Shown here: one piece after another, positions 15,374 through 22,984 of the stretch
Position numbering within the stretch: position 1 is the first letter of the stretch
How the letters are laid out: each line of letters starts with the position of its first letter
Origin: Saprospiraceae bacterium
Lineage (GTDB): Bacteria > Bacteroidota > Bacteroidia > Chitinophagales > Saprospiraceae
NCBI GenBank assembly: GCA_020436935.1
Contig: JAGQWX010000057.1
Location: forward strand, 1-32,043
DNA: 32,043 nucleotides
Direction of reading: 5' to 3'
Made by a program: the position numbers and the translations under genes
Notes under the pieces: generated by a model
The model's input: only the letters and a program-made list of their open reading frames with translations
Databases searched by the model: none
What the model was told of the DNA's origin: nothing

Positions 15374-17533
15374 ATGTTTAGATTGGTTTTGATGCTGTTT
15401 TTTAGTGTATGGGCTTTTGCCTCATTCAGTCAGCAAGGTGGGTGGATGGTTCAGCATACAGATGAAGGGCTGTTTGATTATTATTCCAATTCCAATGACG
15501 GTTTTCAATTAAAACTTTTTGATGAACACCAACAAAAAGAAAGGGGCTCCATCATCACTTTTTTTAAAACCTGGGTAGCGGATGAAGGCGAATTTATGAT
15601 CAGGTTTGCGAAACAACCACCCGGTATCACCTATCTCAATGAACAATGGGGACTTGAGCAACACCTTAACGAACTGCTTGTCATTTACAAAGGAACAATG
15701 GTGGAAAAACATTTTTTGCAACAATCCGGTTACAATGCATTGGACGCTACGTTTGTCAACGACAAGTACCACATTTTTACGAGAACCATCATCAGAGGCA
15801 GTCAGATGGTACTCCTTTTTCAAGCTCTGGATATCAAAAGTGACATCAAAAAATTCGAACCATTTTTTGACAAGTTTAGCTTTACTGTCCCAAAATCACC
15901 AGAACTGTATCCCTATGCCTTTAATGCATCTCTTTTTGAAATGCTATTGCCTGAAAACTACTATGTTGTTCCACAAGATGACAAACAAGTCATGGAAAAC
16001 CTCAGCTTTTCTGAATATCAAACCTGGTCAACGATAGATCTGGAAATCAACAGGATAGACCCATACACCGGTTTTGATTTTTCAGACAATTATTTCACGT
16101 ACGATAACCTTGTTGATACTCAGGCAGTGGATAGTCTTTTGCTGTTTAAAACTGGCAAGTATAAAAATGCTTGCCCTATGTTCAGATTGGAGCACATGGT
16201 TCCCGGAAATAAAAAATACATCTCGGAGATGTATGTCTATTGCAATGGATACAAACACGATCTTATTCTGACCATTCCACTTGCATACAGAGGCTCAAGA
16301 TTGATCGATACCATATTCGAAAGCGTAAATATTCAATTGGATGAAAAAGCCAACCGACAAATGCTCTCAGGAAAAAAGGATGTCACCCAAATGCTGTTGA
16401 ACGATTTGTGGAGTTCTGACAGAGACATCTATGACAGAGCAATGGATAAGTTATATGATTACGAGGGCATTACAGAGAAAGATATTCCAGCTATATTGAA
16501 TGCGTTAAAAAAACCAACCCATTACGAAGAAGATGAGTTCAATGCCCGATATTACCTGGTGACAGCTATACATCAATTTGAAAGTCCTGCCATTGAGAAA
16601 ACTTTGGAAACTATATTTAATACAAGCACCAGTTATAATCTCAGAAGCAGGATACTGGAAAGCCTGAGTTTAAGGCAAAGTTCCGGATCAAAGGAAGTGA
16701 TGCTGAACATATTAAAAAGCGCACCTACTGAATCTTATGAGCTAAAAATGAGCGCTTTCGATGGTTTTGCTGATTCTCTTCAACTCTTTTCATTGTATAA
16801 GTCCAGGTTGATTGATCTTGCTCAAAATAATATAGGGAGAAAAGAAATCATTGATGCCTATGGTTCAGCGATCGGCTACTATGGCAAAAACAATGCGATT
16901 GGAGTTGATTCATTAGCTTACGAAAAGATGGTGAACTCAGATCTGGAGGCATGGTTTGAAGCAATAAAAAATGACAATGAAGCAAGCATTCCTATGCATG
17001 TGATCAATTACTTTGTGGTCTTTGACAGGCCAGCTGTCGAGAGTAAAATTGAATCACTTTTGAGATCAAGCAATTCTACTTTCAACCATTATCGACTGGT
17101 CTATAATGGTGTTTCTAAAGGCAAGATACCCTCCAATGAAGACCTTGGCAAGGTGTATAAAGACAATTATTACTGGTACTATGTACTTTCTACGCTAATA
17201 AGAAAAGATATGCTCAAGTCAATTCCTGCTGCATACAAGCCGCTTGAAAAGAATGTGTCCACTTTGATGCATCATTACTTTTATGACAACCATGGTGTTG
17301 ATTGTCAGGAGTTTGAGATCAAAAGAATGGTGGATACAAAATATGGTAAAATGGCATTGACCAGTTGTAAAGATGGTAGTACAGAAGGAGATTTTTTAGG
17401 CATCGTTGGCCCAATTGCTACTGACGGTACGCCAGATCTTACCAATGAACAATCTTTGTACTTTGAAGAGAAACAAATAGGGTACGATCTGGAAGAACGA
17501 TTGAAGATACTTTTGGACAATTTGACGGATTAA
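15374..17533 (+). CDS. Secreted hypothetical protein with HEAT-like middle
   Basis: A 719-residue protein with a signal peptide (MFRLVLMLFFSVWAFASFSQ, about 1-20) and no C-terminal T9SS domain, so it is likely periplasmic. Residues about 25-330 are mixed alpha/beta with two similar-looking halves, the second after SLFEMLLPENYYV. Residues about 345-480 are helical and look like HEAT/armadillo-type hairpins (DIYDRAMDKLYDYEGITEKD, AIEKTLETIFNTSTSYNLRS). The rest is helical, with an acidic tail that includes a Cys pair around HGVDCQEFEIK and MALTSCKDGST. I do not recognise the family. It has its own -7 box and is followed by a tRNA gene, so it is probably monocistronic. Function unknown. Confidence 0.8.
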   Translation: MFRLVLMLFFSVWAFASFSQQGGWMVQHTDEGLFDYYSNSNDGFQLKLFDEHQQKERGSIITFFKTWVADEGEFMIRFAKQPPGITYLNEQWGLEQHLNELLVIYKGTMVEKHFLQQSGYNALDATFVNDKYHIFTRTIIRGSQMVLLFQALDIKSDIKKFEPFFDKFSFTVPKSPELYPYAFNASLFEMLLPENYYVVPQDDKQVMENLSFSEYQTWSTIDLEINRIDPYTGFDFSDNYFTYDNLVDTQAVDSLLLFKTGKYKNACPMFRLEHMVPGNKKYISEMYVYCNGYKHDLILTIPLAYRGSRLIDTIFESVNIQLDEKANRQMLSGKKDVTQMLLNDLWSSDRDIYDRAMDKLYDYEGITEKDIPAILNALKKPTHYEEDEFNARYYLVTAIHQFESPAIEKTLETIFNTSTSYNLRSRILESLSLRQSSGSKEVMLNILKSAPTESYELKMSAFDGFADSLQLFSLYKSRLIDLAQNNIGRKEIIDAYGSAIGYYGKNNAIGVDSLAYEKMVNSDLEAWFEAIKNDNEASIPMHVINYFVVFDRPAVESKIESLLRSSNSTFNHYRLVYNGVSKGKIPSNEDLGKVYKDNYYWYYVLSTLIRKDMLKSIPAAYKPLEKNVSTLMHHYFYDNHGVDCQEFEIKRMVDTKYGKMALTSCKDGSTEGDFLGIVGPIATDGTPDLTNEQSLYFEEKQIGYDLEERLKILLDNLTD

Positions 17534-17630
17534 TTCATAGCATCAACATTATTTACTGAAGCCTGAGATTCTGCCTTTAAAAATCTATGATTTTTGATCA
17601 TTGACCACATGTAAGTTATTTAAAATTATA

Positions 17631-17638
17631 TACATTTG
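17631..17638 (+). promoter_or_regulatory. -7 box of the tRNA-Leu gene (TACATTTG)
   Basis: A perfect TAnnTTTG lies 17 bases before the mature tRNA start at 17655. A TTG at 17601-17603 is 27 bases upstream, slightly too far for the usual spacing. Confidence 0.55.
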
Positions 17639-17654
17639 TGGGCCTTAAGAAAAA

Positions 17655-17736
17655 GCCGCAGTGGCGAAATTGGTAGACGCGCACGTTTCAGGGGCGTGTG
17701 TTTAACAACGTGTGGGTTCGAGTCCCACCTGCGGCA
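17655..17736 (+). tRNA. tRNA-Leu, anticodon CAG
   Basis: The 82-nucleotide sequence folds as a class II tRNA. The acceptor arms are GCCGCAG (17655-17661) and CTGCGGC (17729-17735) with discriminator A at 17736. The D-loop carries TTGGTAGA. The anticodon stem CACGT/GCGTG encloses the loop TTCAGGG, with anticodon CAG at 17689-17691 reading CUG. The variable region GTGTTTAACAACGT is long, as in leucine tRNAs, and GTGGG-TTCGAGT-CCCAC gives the T arm. CCA is not encoded and must be added. It stands alone between two protein genes. Confidence 0.96.
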
Positions 17737-17979
17737 CTTTACAATCATCTGCATTTCATCTTATCCACTTTTTTTTCTTTCTTTCTTAAGATAAATATTT
17801 CTTTTAAGTCATTGACCCCGACATTCAGTTTTAAAGTTAAAGTAATTCCTGAAGGAGAAGAAAGACCTAAATACCATGTCAGCATTAAAAGCAGCCAATG
17901 CCCTATCAAAAAATGATGAATTTGCCACTCCATTTTGACTTCCATCTGTCAGATTAGAAAGAATAGTTCAGTTCTTGCC

Positions 17980-17987
17980 TATTTTTG
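17980..17987 (+). promoter_or_regulatory. -7 box before tsaB (TATTTTTG)
   Basis: A perfect TAnnTTTG 20 bases before the GTG at 18008. Transcription would start near 17994, which is downstream of the in-frame TTG at 17975 and so argues for the GTG as the tsaB start. No clear -33 TTG. Confidence 0.5.
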
Positions 17988-18007
17988 CTCCTCACAAGAT
18001 TTTCAAA

Positions 18008-18700
18008 GTGAAAGAAAAAATACTTTGTATTGAAACCAGCACCAGTGTTTGCTCAGTGGCACTGAGCATTGCTGGCGAAGCTATTGAAGTAGCAGAATTG
18101 AGCTCGGGCATGCAACATGGAGAACAAATCACTTTGCTTATAAGGCAGTGTATGGATCAAGCAGGATTGAAACTTGCACAGTTGGATGCCATTGCAGTAT
18201 CTTCCGGCCCTGGATCATATACAGGTTTGAGAATAGGTGTGAGCACTGCTAAAGGCTTGTGTATGGCTTTAGCAAAACCATTGATTGCCATAAGTTCTTT
18301 GGAGATATTGGCATATGGTGTTCAAAATACATTCAAAGATGGCATCATCATGCCCATGATAGATGCCAGAAGGATGGAAGTTTACACTGCTACCTTTGAC
18401 CATCATTATCAGCGATTGACATCTGAAGAAGCAATAATCATCGATGATAAGTATGCAGATTTGTTTATTGACGAGCGAATTGTACTGATCGGAGACGGAT
18501 ATGAGAAAACCCTACCCTACTGGTCAAAGTCCAAAATAATTGCCGGAAGCAATAGAACTTCAGCTGCATTTATGGCTCTTCCGGCACAAAAAATGTATCA
18601 AATCAAAAATTTTTCTAATTTTTTAAACTTTTCTCCATTTTATCTCAAGTCACCGAATATAACGGCGTCCGGAAATTCAGGAAGAAAAATTGAGAACTAA
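18008..18700 (+). CDS. tsaB: TsaB, tRNA threonylcarbamoyladenosine (t6A37) biosynthesis protein
   Basis: A 230-residue protein, normal length for TsaB, the inactive-kinase-fold partner of TsaD that supports t6A37 formation on ANN-decoding tRNAs. The N-terminus KILCIETSTSVCSVALS and the later AIAVSSGPGSYTGLRIGVST are signature TsaB segments, and LEILAYG and MPMIDARRMEVY also fit. The start is set at GTG 18008 because family members begin directly before KILCIETS; the frame opens at a TTG (17975) whose 11 extra residues have no parallel and would lie outside the transcript predicted from the -7 box. The gene follows tRNA-Leu after about 270 bases that hold nothing recognisable. No tsaD or tsaE is adjacent. 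Confidence 0.9.
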   Translation: MKEKILCIETSTSVCSVALSIAGEAIEVAELSSGMQHGEQITLLIRQCMDQAGLKLAQLDAIAVSSGPGSYTGLRIGVSTAKGLCMALAKPLIAISSLEILAYGVQNTFKDGIIMPMIDARRMEVYTATFDHHYQRLTSEEAIIIDDKYADLFIDERIVLIGDGYEKTLPYWSKSKIIAGSNRTSAAFMALPAQKMYQIKNFSNFLNFSPFYLKSPNITASGNSGRKIEN

Positions 18701-18709
18701 AATTATTCA

Positions 18710-18760
18710 TAATACGTTATTTATATATATACAATTTTAAATGTATTGCGCAACGTATTA
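18710..18760. repeat. Spaced 9-bp inverted repeat upstream of the first ArsR gene
   Basis: TAATACGTT (18710-18718) and AACGTATTA (18752-18760) are exact reverse complements with 33 bases between them. A second palindrome, TTGCGCAA (18746-18753), overlaps the right arm. It could be an operator for the regulator at 18876 or its neighbour; that is inference. Confidence 0.5.
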
Positions 18761-18875
18761 AAATAAAATCACACACATAAAGAATTTTGAATCTGGCAAC
18801 TATAGATCGCTTCGAATATGGCACGTTTTATGCTTTTATCATATTATGAATTGCGTGAAACTATAATAGTTAATT

Positions 18876-19214
18876 ATGAGGAACAAAAAGAATGAGACAG
18901 TAACCCTCAAAAAAGGGAACAAGGAAGTACAGCTGGATTATGCAGATCTGAGGAAGGCAGTACTTGTACTTAGAGCTGTAAATCACAAATTACGCCAGAG
19001 AATGATTGATCTACTGGAGGATGGCGATCCTATGACTGTAACAGATATCTATATCAAGTTGAGACTTGAACAATCTGTGGCATCACAGCATTTGGCCATT
19101 TTAAGACGTGCCGGTGTTGTAATTACAGAAAGACAAGGGAAGTTTATTTATTATTCAATCAACAAAGATCGTTTGGCACAAATCTCTACATTAGTTGAAG
19201 ACCTCGCTGGTTAA
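18876..19214 (+). CDS. ArsR-family winged-helix transcriptional regulator
   Basis: A 112-residue DNA-binding protein. The winged-helix domain covers about 25-105: LRAVNHKLRQRMIDLLEDGD (helix 1), MTVTDIYIKLRLEQ, the recognition region SVASQHLAILRRAGVV and the wing ERQGKFIYYSIN. The LEQSVASQHL spacing is typical of ArsR/SmtB proteins. It lacks the ELCVCDL metal site and has no Cys, so it is unlikely to be a thiol-type metal sensor. A basic N-terminal extension (MRNKKNETVTLKKGNK) precedes the fold. It is clearly paralogous to the gene at 19410. The regulated genes are unknown. Confidence 0.9.
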   Translation: MRNKKNETVTLKKGNKEVQLDYADLRKAVLVLRAVNHKLRQRMIDLLEDGDPMTVTDIYIKLRLEQSVASQHLAILRRAGVVITERQGKFIYYSINKDRLAQISTLVEDLAG

Positions 19215-19308
19215 AATACCAACAGCTGATCATATATCAAAAAAGCTTGTTGCTTAAGTTGCTCAAAATAAGACCATACTCCAGAAAAAAAGCAATGCAA
19301 GAGCATCG

Positions 19309-19381
19309 ATCTCAAATCTTAATTAAATTATAAATTTTTTTAATATTTATTTTTGAGATTAATTATTTTTCTACATCTTTG
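19309..19381 (+). promoter_or_regulatory. Promoter of the second ArsR gene overlapped by a spaced inverted repeat
   Basis: ATCTCAAA (19309-19316) and TTTGAGAT (19352-19359) form a perfect 8-bp inverted repeat with 35 bases between. The right arm contains TTTG at 19352-19355, which stands 18 bases before CATCTTTG (19374-19381), a one-mismatch TAnnTTTG. Transcription would start near 19388, 22 bases before the ATG at 19410. A repressor bound to the right arm would cover the -33 element, as expected for autoregulation. Confidence 0.45.
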
Positions 19382-19409
19382 TCTCTAGGTCGGAAAAATA
19401 AGGAAGCAA

Positions 19410-19715
19410 ATGAAAAGCACTAAGGTCGTTTTCAGTAGCGAAAAGCTAAACTATTCGTGTGAGCTTATGAGAGCTCTTGCACACCCACTAAGATTGAAGA
19501 TTTTGGAACAAATCGACACTCATGGTGAGATTCATGTCAACAACATTTATAACCAACTACAGATTGAGCAGTCTATCACTTCTCAACACCTAAAGGTTTT
19601 AAGATTGGCTGGAGTCGTGAATCAGGAAAAAAATGGTAAGTTCATGAACTATACCATTAACTACGATATACTAGAAAAAGCAGAGCTTGCTGTAAATCGT
19701 TTTTTAAAGAAATAA
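19410..19715 (+). CDS. ArsR-family winged-helix transcriptional regulator (paralogue)
   Basis: A 101-residue ArsR-type regulator. It begins with a short N-terminal strand, then CELMRALAHPLRLKILEQID, the helix-turn-helix IEQSITSQHLKVLRLAGVV, and the wing NQEKNGKFMNYTIN, ending in a C-terminal helix that should dimerise. Its recognition helix closely matches the upstream paralogue (LEQSVASQHLAILRRAGVV), so the two may bind related sites or form heterodimers. A single Cys occurs near the N-terminus, with no CxC metal motif. It has its own predicted promoter and is followed by a terminator. The effector and targets are unknown. Confidence 0.9.
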   Translation: MKSTKVVFSSEKLNYSCELMRALAHPLRLKILEQIDTHGEIHVNNIYNQLQIEQSITSQHLKVLRLAGVVNQEKNGKFMNYTINYDILEKAELAVNRFLKK

Positions 19716-19719
19716 GAGG

Positions 19720-19748
19720 GCGTCTTTTGAGCAATCGAAAGACGCTTT
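19720..19748 (+). terminator. Terminator after the second ArsR gene
   Basis: GCGTCTTT (19720-19727) and AAAGACGC (19738-19745) make an 8-bp perfect stem with a 10-base loop, followed by a short T-run (TTTCT). Confidence 0.65.
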
Positions 19749-19813
19749 CTGCGTTAATCCACATTCTAGCCGTATACGTGTGGCATTTTCAATGGCCATA
19801 AAAGACAATACGA

Positions 19814-20461
19814 ATGAACAGGATATTAAAAATATTATTTTTAGCTATAGTTTTCTTCATGGGATATCTATGGTTTGGGCAGATATTCAAGTCCTGCAAC
19901 AAGCCAAAATCTGATATAGGGCAATATGCAACAGACATGGAAGAATCTCAAGAGTTGCCTGCAAGTGACTTTTTTGAAGATGATAGTCTTGATGGTATTG
20001 AAGAGGCTGTAGATCAAAATGCAGATTCCGGGGAGAAACCCAATGGAAAGAATGAGCCTATTGATTACAATAAGCTGGATGAAATCATTGACAATAAAAA
20101 CCAAATGGCAGGTTCTTCAGAAAAGGAGGAAAAGCCAACGGTGGTAAGTCAGCCTAGCACCCCTGCTAAAGCTGCAGAAAAAACTGAAACCAAAGCTGCG
20201 CCTTCACCTGCAGTATCATATGAGACTTCCGGAAGTGACTTTATGGTCATTGCGGGAAGTTATCTTGTTGAGTCTAATGCAAATGAAATGGTGCAAACCC
20301 TTAAGAAAATGGGGTTTTCAGGAGCAGAGAAAGTGGTATTTGATCTTTCTAAATTTTATTCTGTCTCTGCAGGCAGATATCCTGATCATGAAGCCGCTTC
20401 CAAAGCAGCATCCAAACTAAAGACTAACGGTATTGATTGTTACGTGCATAAAAAGAAGTAA
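19814..20461 (+). CDS. Membrane-anchored SPOR-domain protein
   Basis: A 215-residue envelope protein. Residues 3-23 (RILKILFLAIVFFMGYLWFG) form an N-terminal anchor with one Cys just after it (SCNKPKS). A long acidic, low-complexity linker rich in Glu, Asp, Lys and Ala covers about 40-135. The C-terminal 75 residues (SDFMVIAGSYLVESNANEMV ... YSVSAGRYPDHEAASKAAS) are a SPOR domain (PF05036), which binds denuded septal peptidoglycan. It probably localises to division or remodelling sites in the periplasm. Most such proteins lack catalytic activity, and none is seen here. Confidence 0.88.
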   Translation: MNRILKILFLAIVFFMGYLWFGQIFKSCNKPKSDIGQYATDMEESQELPASDFFEDDSLDGIEEAVDQNADSGEKPNGKNEPIDYNKLDEIIDNKNQMAGSSEKEEKPTVVSQPSTPAKAAEKTETKAAPSPAVSYETSGSDFMVIAGSYLVESNANEMVQTLKKMGFSGAEKVVFDLSKFYSVSAGRYPDHEAASKAASKLKTNGIDCYVHKKK

Positions 20462-20478
20462 TTTTATGTGTGTCAAAC

Positions 20479-20503
20479 ATTGATAAAGCCTCGTTTTATC
20501 AAT
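20479..20503. repeat. Hairpin between the SPOR and SRAP genes
   Basis: ATTGATAAA (20479-20487) and TTTATCAAT (20495-20503) are perfect complements around a 7-base loop. No T-run follows, so it may be a weak terminator of the upstream gene or a protein-binding site ahead of the SRAP gene. Confidence 0.45.
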
Positions 20504-20528
20504 TTACCTATCATCAATACATCAAATC

Positions 20529-21230
20529 ATGTGCGGAAGATCAAGTCTAACCAAAACAGAAAAGGAACTCGAGGAACGCTTCAACGCAACTTTTTACAGT
20601 GAAGATTTAGAACGATACAATCCCTTACCCAATTACAATGTTGCGCCAACACACTACATGCCTGTCATTACCAATAAAGATCCCATTCATTTTAATGTTT
20701 ACCGGTGGGGCTTAATCCCTTTTTGGGCGAAGGATGAAAAGATAGGCAGTTCTATGATCAATGCACGCATTGAGACTATTCAAGAAAAAGCTACTTACAA
20801 AAACACTTTTCAGCACAAGAGATGCCTTGTTCCAATGGATGGCTTCTATGAATGGAAAAAAGATGGCAAACAAAAAGTCCCGTTCAGGATCATTACCAAA
20901 GATCAGGAAGTATTTTCTGTTGCCGGAATGTGGGAGCACTGGAGGAACCCATCCGGACTTGACATTTACACCTATACTGTTATCACACTTCCTGCTAACG
21001 AAAAAATGAGTGAGCTGCACGATAGAATGCCCGCAATTCTACACAAGGAGCATGAATCACTGTGGATCAATGAAGATATGACAAGGGAGGATGCATTATC
21101 ATTGCTACAGCCCTACCCTTCGGACTTGATAGATTTTTATGAAGTTTCCAACAAGGTCAATAGTGTAAGGGAAAACGAGGTGTCTCTGATCAAACCGGTC
21201 CAAAGCACAATCCAAACAAAACTGTTTTAA
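20529..21230 (+). CDS. yedK: SRAP/YedK (HMCES) abasic-site DNA-protein crosslink protein
   Basis: A 233-residue SOS-response-associated peptidase. SRAP proteins use Cys2, exposed after removal of Met1, to form a thiazolidine crosslink with abasic sites in single-stranded DNA. The N-terminus is MCGRSSL, so Cys2 is present. The other landmarks are YNVAPTHYMPV (Asn37), WGLIPFWAK, INAR (Asn78, Arg80), the catalytic Glu108 in GFYEWKK and His164 in LHDRMPAIL. These correspond to C2, N75, E105 and H160 of E. coli YedK. The length is usual. It stands alone and converges with the TSUP gene, with six bases between the stops. No LexA-type box was recognised upstream. Confidence 0.93.
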   Translation: MCGRSSLTKTEKELEERFNATFYSEDLERYNPLPNYNVAPTHYMPVITNKDPIHFNVYRWGLIPFWAKDEKIGSSMINARIETIQEKATYKNTFQHKRCLVPMDGFYEWKKDGKQKVPFRIITKDQEVFSVAGMWEHWRNPSGLDIYTYTVITLPANEKMSELHDRMPAILHKEHESLWINEDMTREDALSLLQPYPSDLIDFYEVSNKVNSVRENEVSLIKPVQSTIQTKLF

Positions 21231-21236
21231 AGCCAC

Positions 21237-22004
21237 TCAGGCTGTAAATAAAAATTGTTTAACCAGTACTGTCAATATTACTGCTAAAAGTATCCAGTAG
21301 GCTGCTACAGAAGCATATTTGGAATTGACTGCGTACTTTCCACCCAAATATCCTCCCAAAGCCTGGCCTGAGGCAATGAAAAAGCCCGCCTTCCAATCTA
21401 CCATACCGTTTGATATAAATATCAGAAGTGCGATGCCTGTAAAAATTCCAACTACAAAGTTCTTCAGAATATTGGACACTTTCATTCCAAGGTTGCCGAT
21501 GAGTACAAGAGTTGCCAGGTAAAAGATGCCCATTCCCAGCTGAATAAAACCACCATAAATGCCAATAATAAACGTAAGCGGAAACAAAATCCATGGATTC
21601 TGTACGGTAGTTGAGGATGCAGATTCTCTGATCCATTTGGCAGGTTTTACAAGTATAAGGATGAGCATCACTAGCATGATGTACTTATACACAAACTTGA
21701 ACTGTTCATTGCTCACAAGGGTTGCTATTACTACACCGATTACTGCCCCAGCAACAGTAAGAACCACAATCCATTTGTGTTTTGTAACAACATCCCGATT
21801 TTTTGAAACCATTTGGTAAGAGGACGCAATGCTCTGCGCAAATACGCCTATCCTGTTGGTACCATTGGCAATATTGGCAGGTAAGCCCATTAAATCTGTC
21901 AATATACCAAGAGTGATTGCACTACCATTGCCTGCAAGTGTATTGATAACTCCGGCGACTAGCCCCCCCACAAATCCAATGACAGCTATCAAAACTTCCC
22001 CCAT
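21237..22004 (-). CDS. TSUP (TauE/SafE) family membrane transporter
   Basis: A 255-residue integral membrane protein with about seven to eight hydrophobic helices. It begins MGEVLIAVIGFVGGLVAGVI, then NTLAGNGSAITLGIL and GLPANIANGTNRI, all standard TSUP features, and the motif recurs in the second half as an internal repeat (IIGIYGGFIQLGMGIFYLA; NILKNFVVGI). The family transports sulfite, sulfoacetate and other small anions, but the substrate cannot be read from the sequence. It lies downstream of the gldN terminator, so it needs a promoter of its own. TACACTTG at 22029-22022 on the minus strand is a one-mismatch -7 box. Confidence 0.9.
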   Translation of the reverse strand: MGEVLIAVIGFVGGLVAGVINTLAGNGSAITLGILTDLMGLPANIANGTNRIGVFAQSIASSYQMVSKNRDVVTKHKWIVVLTVAGAVIGVVIATLVSNEQFKFVYKYIMLVMLILILVKPAKWIRESASSTTVQNPWILFPLTFIIGIYGGFIQLGMGIFYLATLVLIGNLGMKVSNILKNFVVGIFTGIALLIFISNGMVDWKAGFFIASGQALGGYLGGKYAVNSKYASVAAYWILLAVILTVLVKQFLFTA

Positions 22005-22036
22005 ATGCTGGTTTTTATAATCAAGTGTAATAAAAT

Positions 22037-22075
22037 AAAAAGCGGGGTAAAGATTAGCACTTTACCCCGCTTTTT
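22037..22075 (-). terminator. Strong (bidirectional) terminator of the gldKLMN operon
   Basis: A 16-bp perfect stem, AAAAAGCGGGGTAAAG (22037-22052) and its complement (22060-22075), around a 7-base loop ATTAGCA. On the minus strand, which carries gldN, the stem ends in TTTTT (22041-22037). On the plus strand it ends in a T-run (22071-22076). It insulates the gld operon from the TSUP gene. Confidence 0.92.
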
Positions 22076-22093
22076 TATTTCATTCAGGAAATA

Positions 22094-22969
22094 TTAGTAT
22101 TCCCAAAGGTCATGCTCAAAATTGAACAACTCCTGTTTGATTTTTTCTGACTGCAATAAGATATCCATATTTGCTGTGTCGGATTTTGGATCGAAGTAAT
22201 CTTCTACCTTATAATCCAGGACGTTGGATCTCTTATAGATGATGCTGTTGAAGAATCTGTTGTCAATGAGGTCGGCCCATGACATTGGAGCGATATCATT
22301 ATCGTCGTTCTTCACCCTTTTCTTACCCAGGTACTGTCTGGCTTCAGGATAGTAGACCCAGAATAATGGATAAACCAACGGTCTGTCAAGTCCTTCTACT
22401 TCTTCCTCCATGATTGGAGCAATTCCGAGGATCCTGTTTTTCATCATTGAAGCTTCTTCATCAAAATACCAGATTTCTTTGATTCTGTATTTTTTGATGC
22501 TTCTCCAGTCTAATGTATTCTTTACAACCTCGATTTTTTCCTGATAGGTCTCGTAGTCGAAACTTGGGATGGTATCAATCTTATAAAGTTTACTTTCAAC
22601 TTCTTCCCCTGTCAATGGTGTTTTGAATTTTTCATCTTCAAAAGCTGTGATATCACCATTCAGAATCATTTCTTTCAGGATATTGAAAAAAGGCTCCTCT
22701 TCAGCTCTCCAAACGAGGTTGATTTTTTCTCTGGTGTCAATGATTCTCCACATTCTTTTCTCCCAGGCGATGTCAGCTTCGCGGACAGGTTCGTAAGGAA
22801 GCACTATATTTTCTGAGATCATTCTTCTTGGAACAATATCATCTATATAAATATCTTCAGAAGGTATGCTTGACTCCGTCATTTGAGTTGGGTCTGTTTG
22901 AGCATTCAAACTTACAGATCCCAGAGTCACGATACTCAACAAGCCTGTTTTTATCCACTTTATATTCAT
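22094..22969 (-). CDS. gldN: GldN, type IX secretion system periplasmic protein
   Basis: A 291-residue secreted protein with a signal peptide (1-24, ending LNAQ) and a GldN-type mature part, including READIAWEKRMWRIIDTREK, IKKYRIKEIWYFDEEASMM and LVYPLFWVYYPEAR. GldN (PorN in Porphyromonas) forms the periplasmic ring with the lipoprotein GldK and is required for T9SS secretion and gliding. Its gene is last in the conserved order K-L-M-N, 15 bases after gldM, and a strong terminator follows. Length and motifs agree with the family. Confidence 0.93.
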   Translation of the reverse strand: MNIKWIKTGLLSIVTLGSVSLNAQTDPTQMTESSIPSEDIYIDDIVPRRMISENIVLPYEPVREADIAWEKRMWRIIDTREKINLVWRAEEEPFFNILKEMILNGDITAFEDEKFKTPLTGEEVESKLYKIDTIPSFDYETYQEKIEVVKNTLDWRSIKKYRIKEIWYFDEEASMMKNRILGIAPIMEEEVEGLDRPLVYPLFWVYYPEARQYLGKKRVKNDDNDIAPMSWADLIDNRFFNSIIYKRSNVLDYKVEDYFDPKSDTANMDILLQSEKIKQELFNFEHDLWEY

Positions 22970-22984
22970 GTGAATCGAAATTTT

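Noticed and set aside
17698-17945. Short frames on both strands between tRNA-Leu and tsaB
   Set aside because: The plus frame begins inside the tRNA; the minus frame (66 codons) has a hydrophobic start but no family resemblance and no promoter. Neither is convincing.
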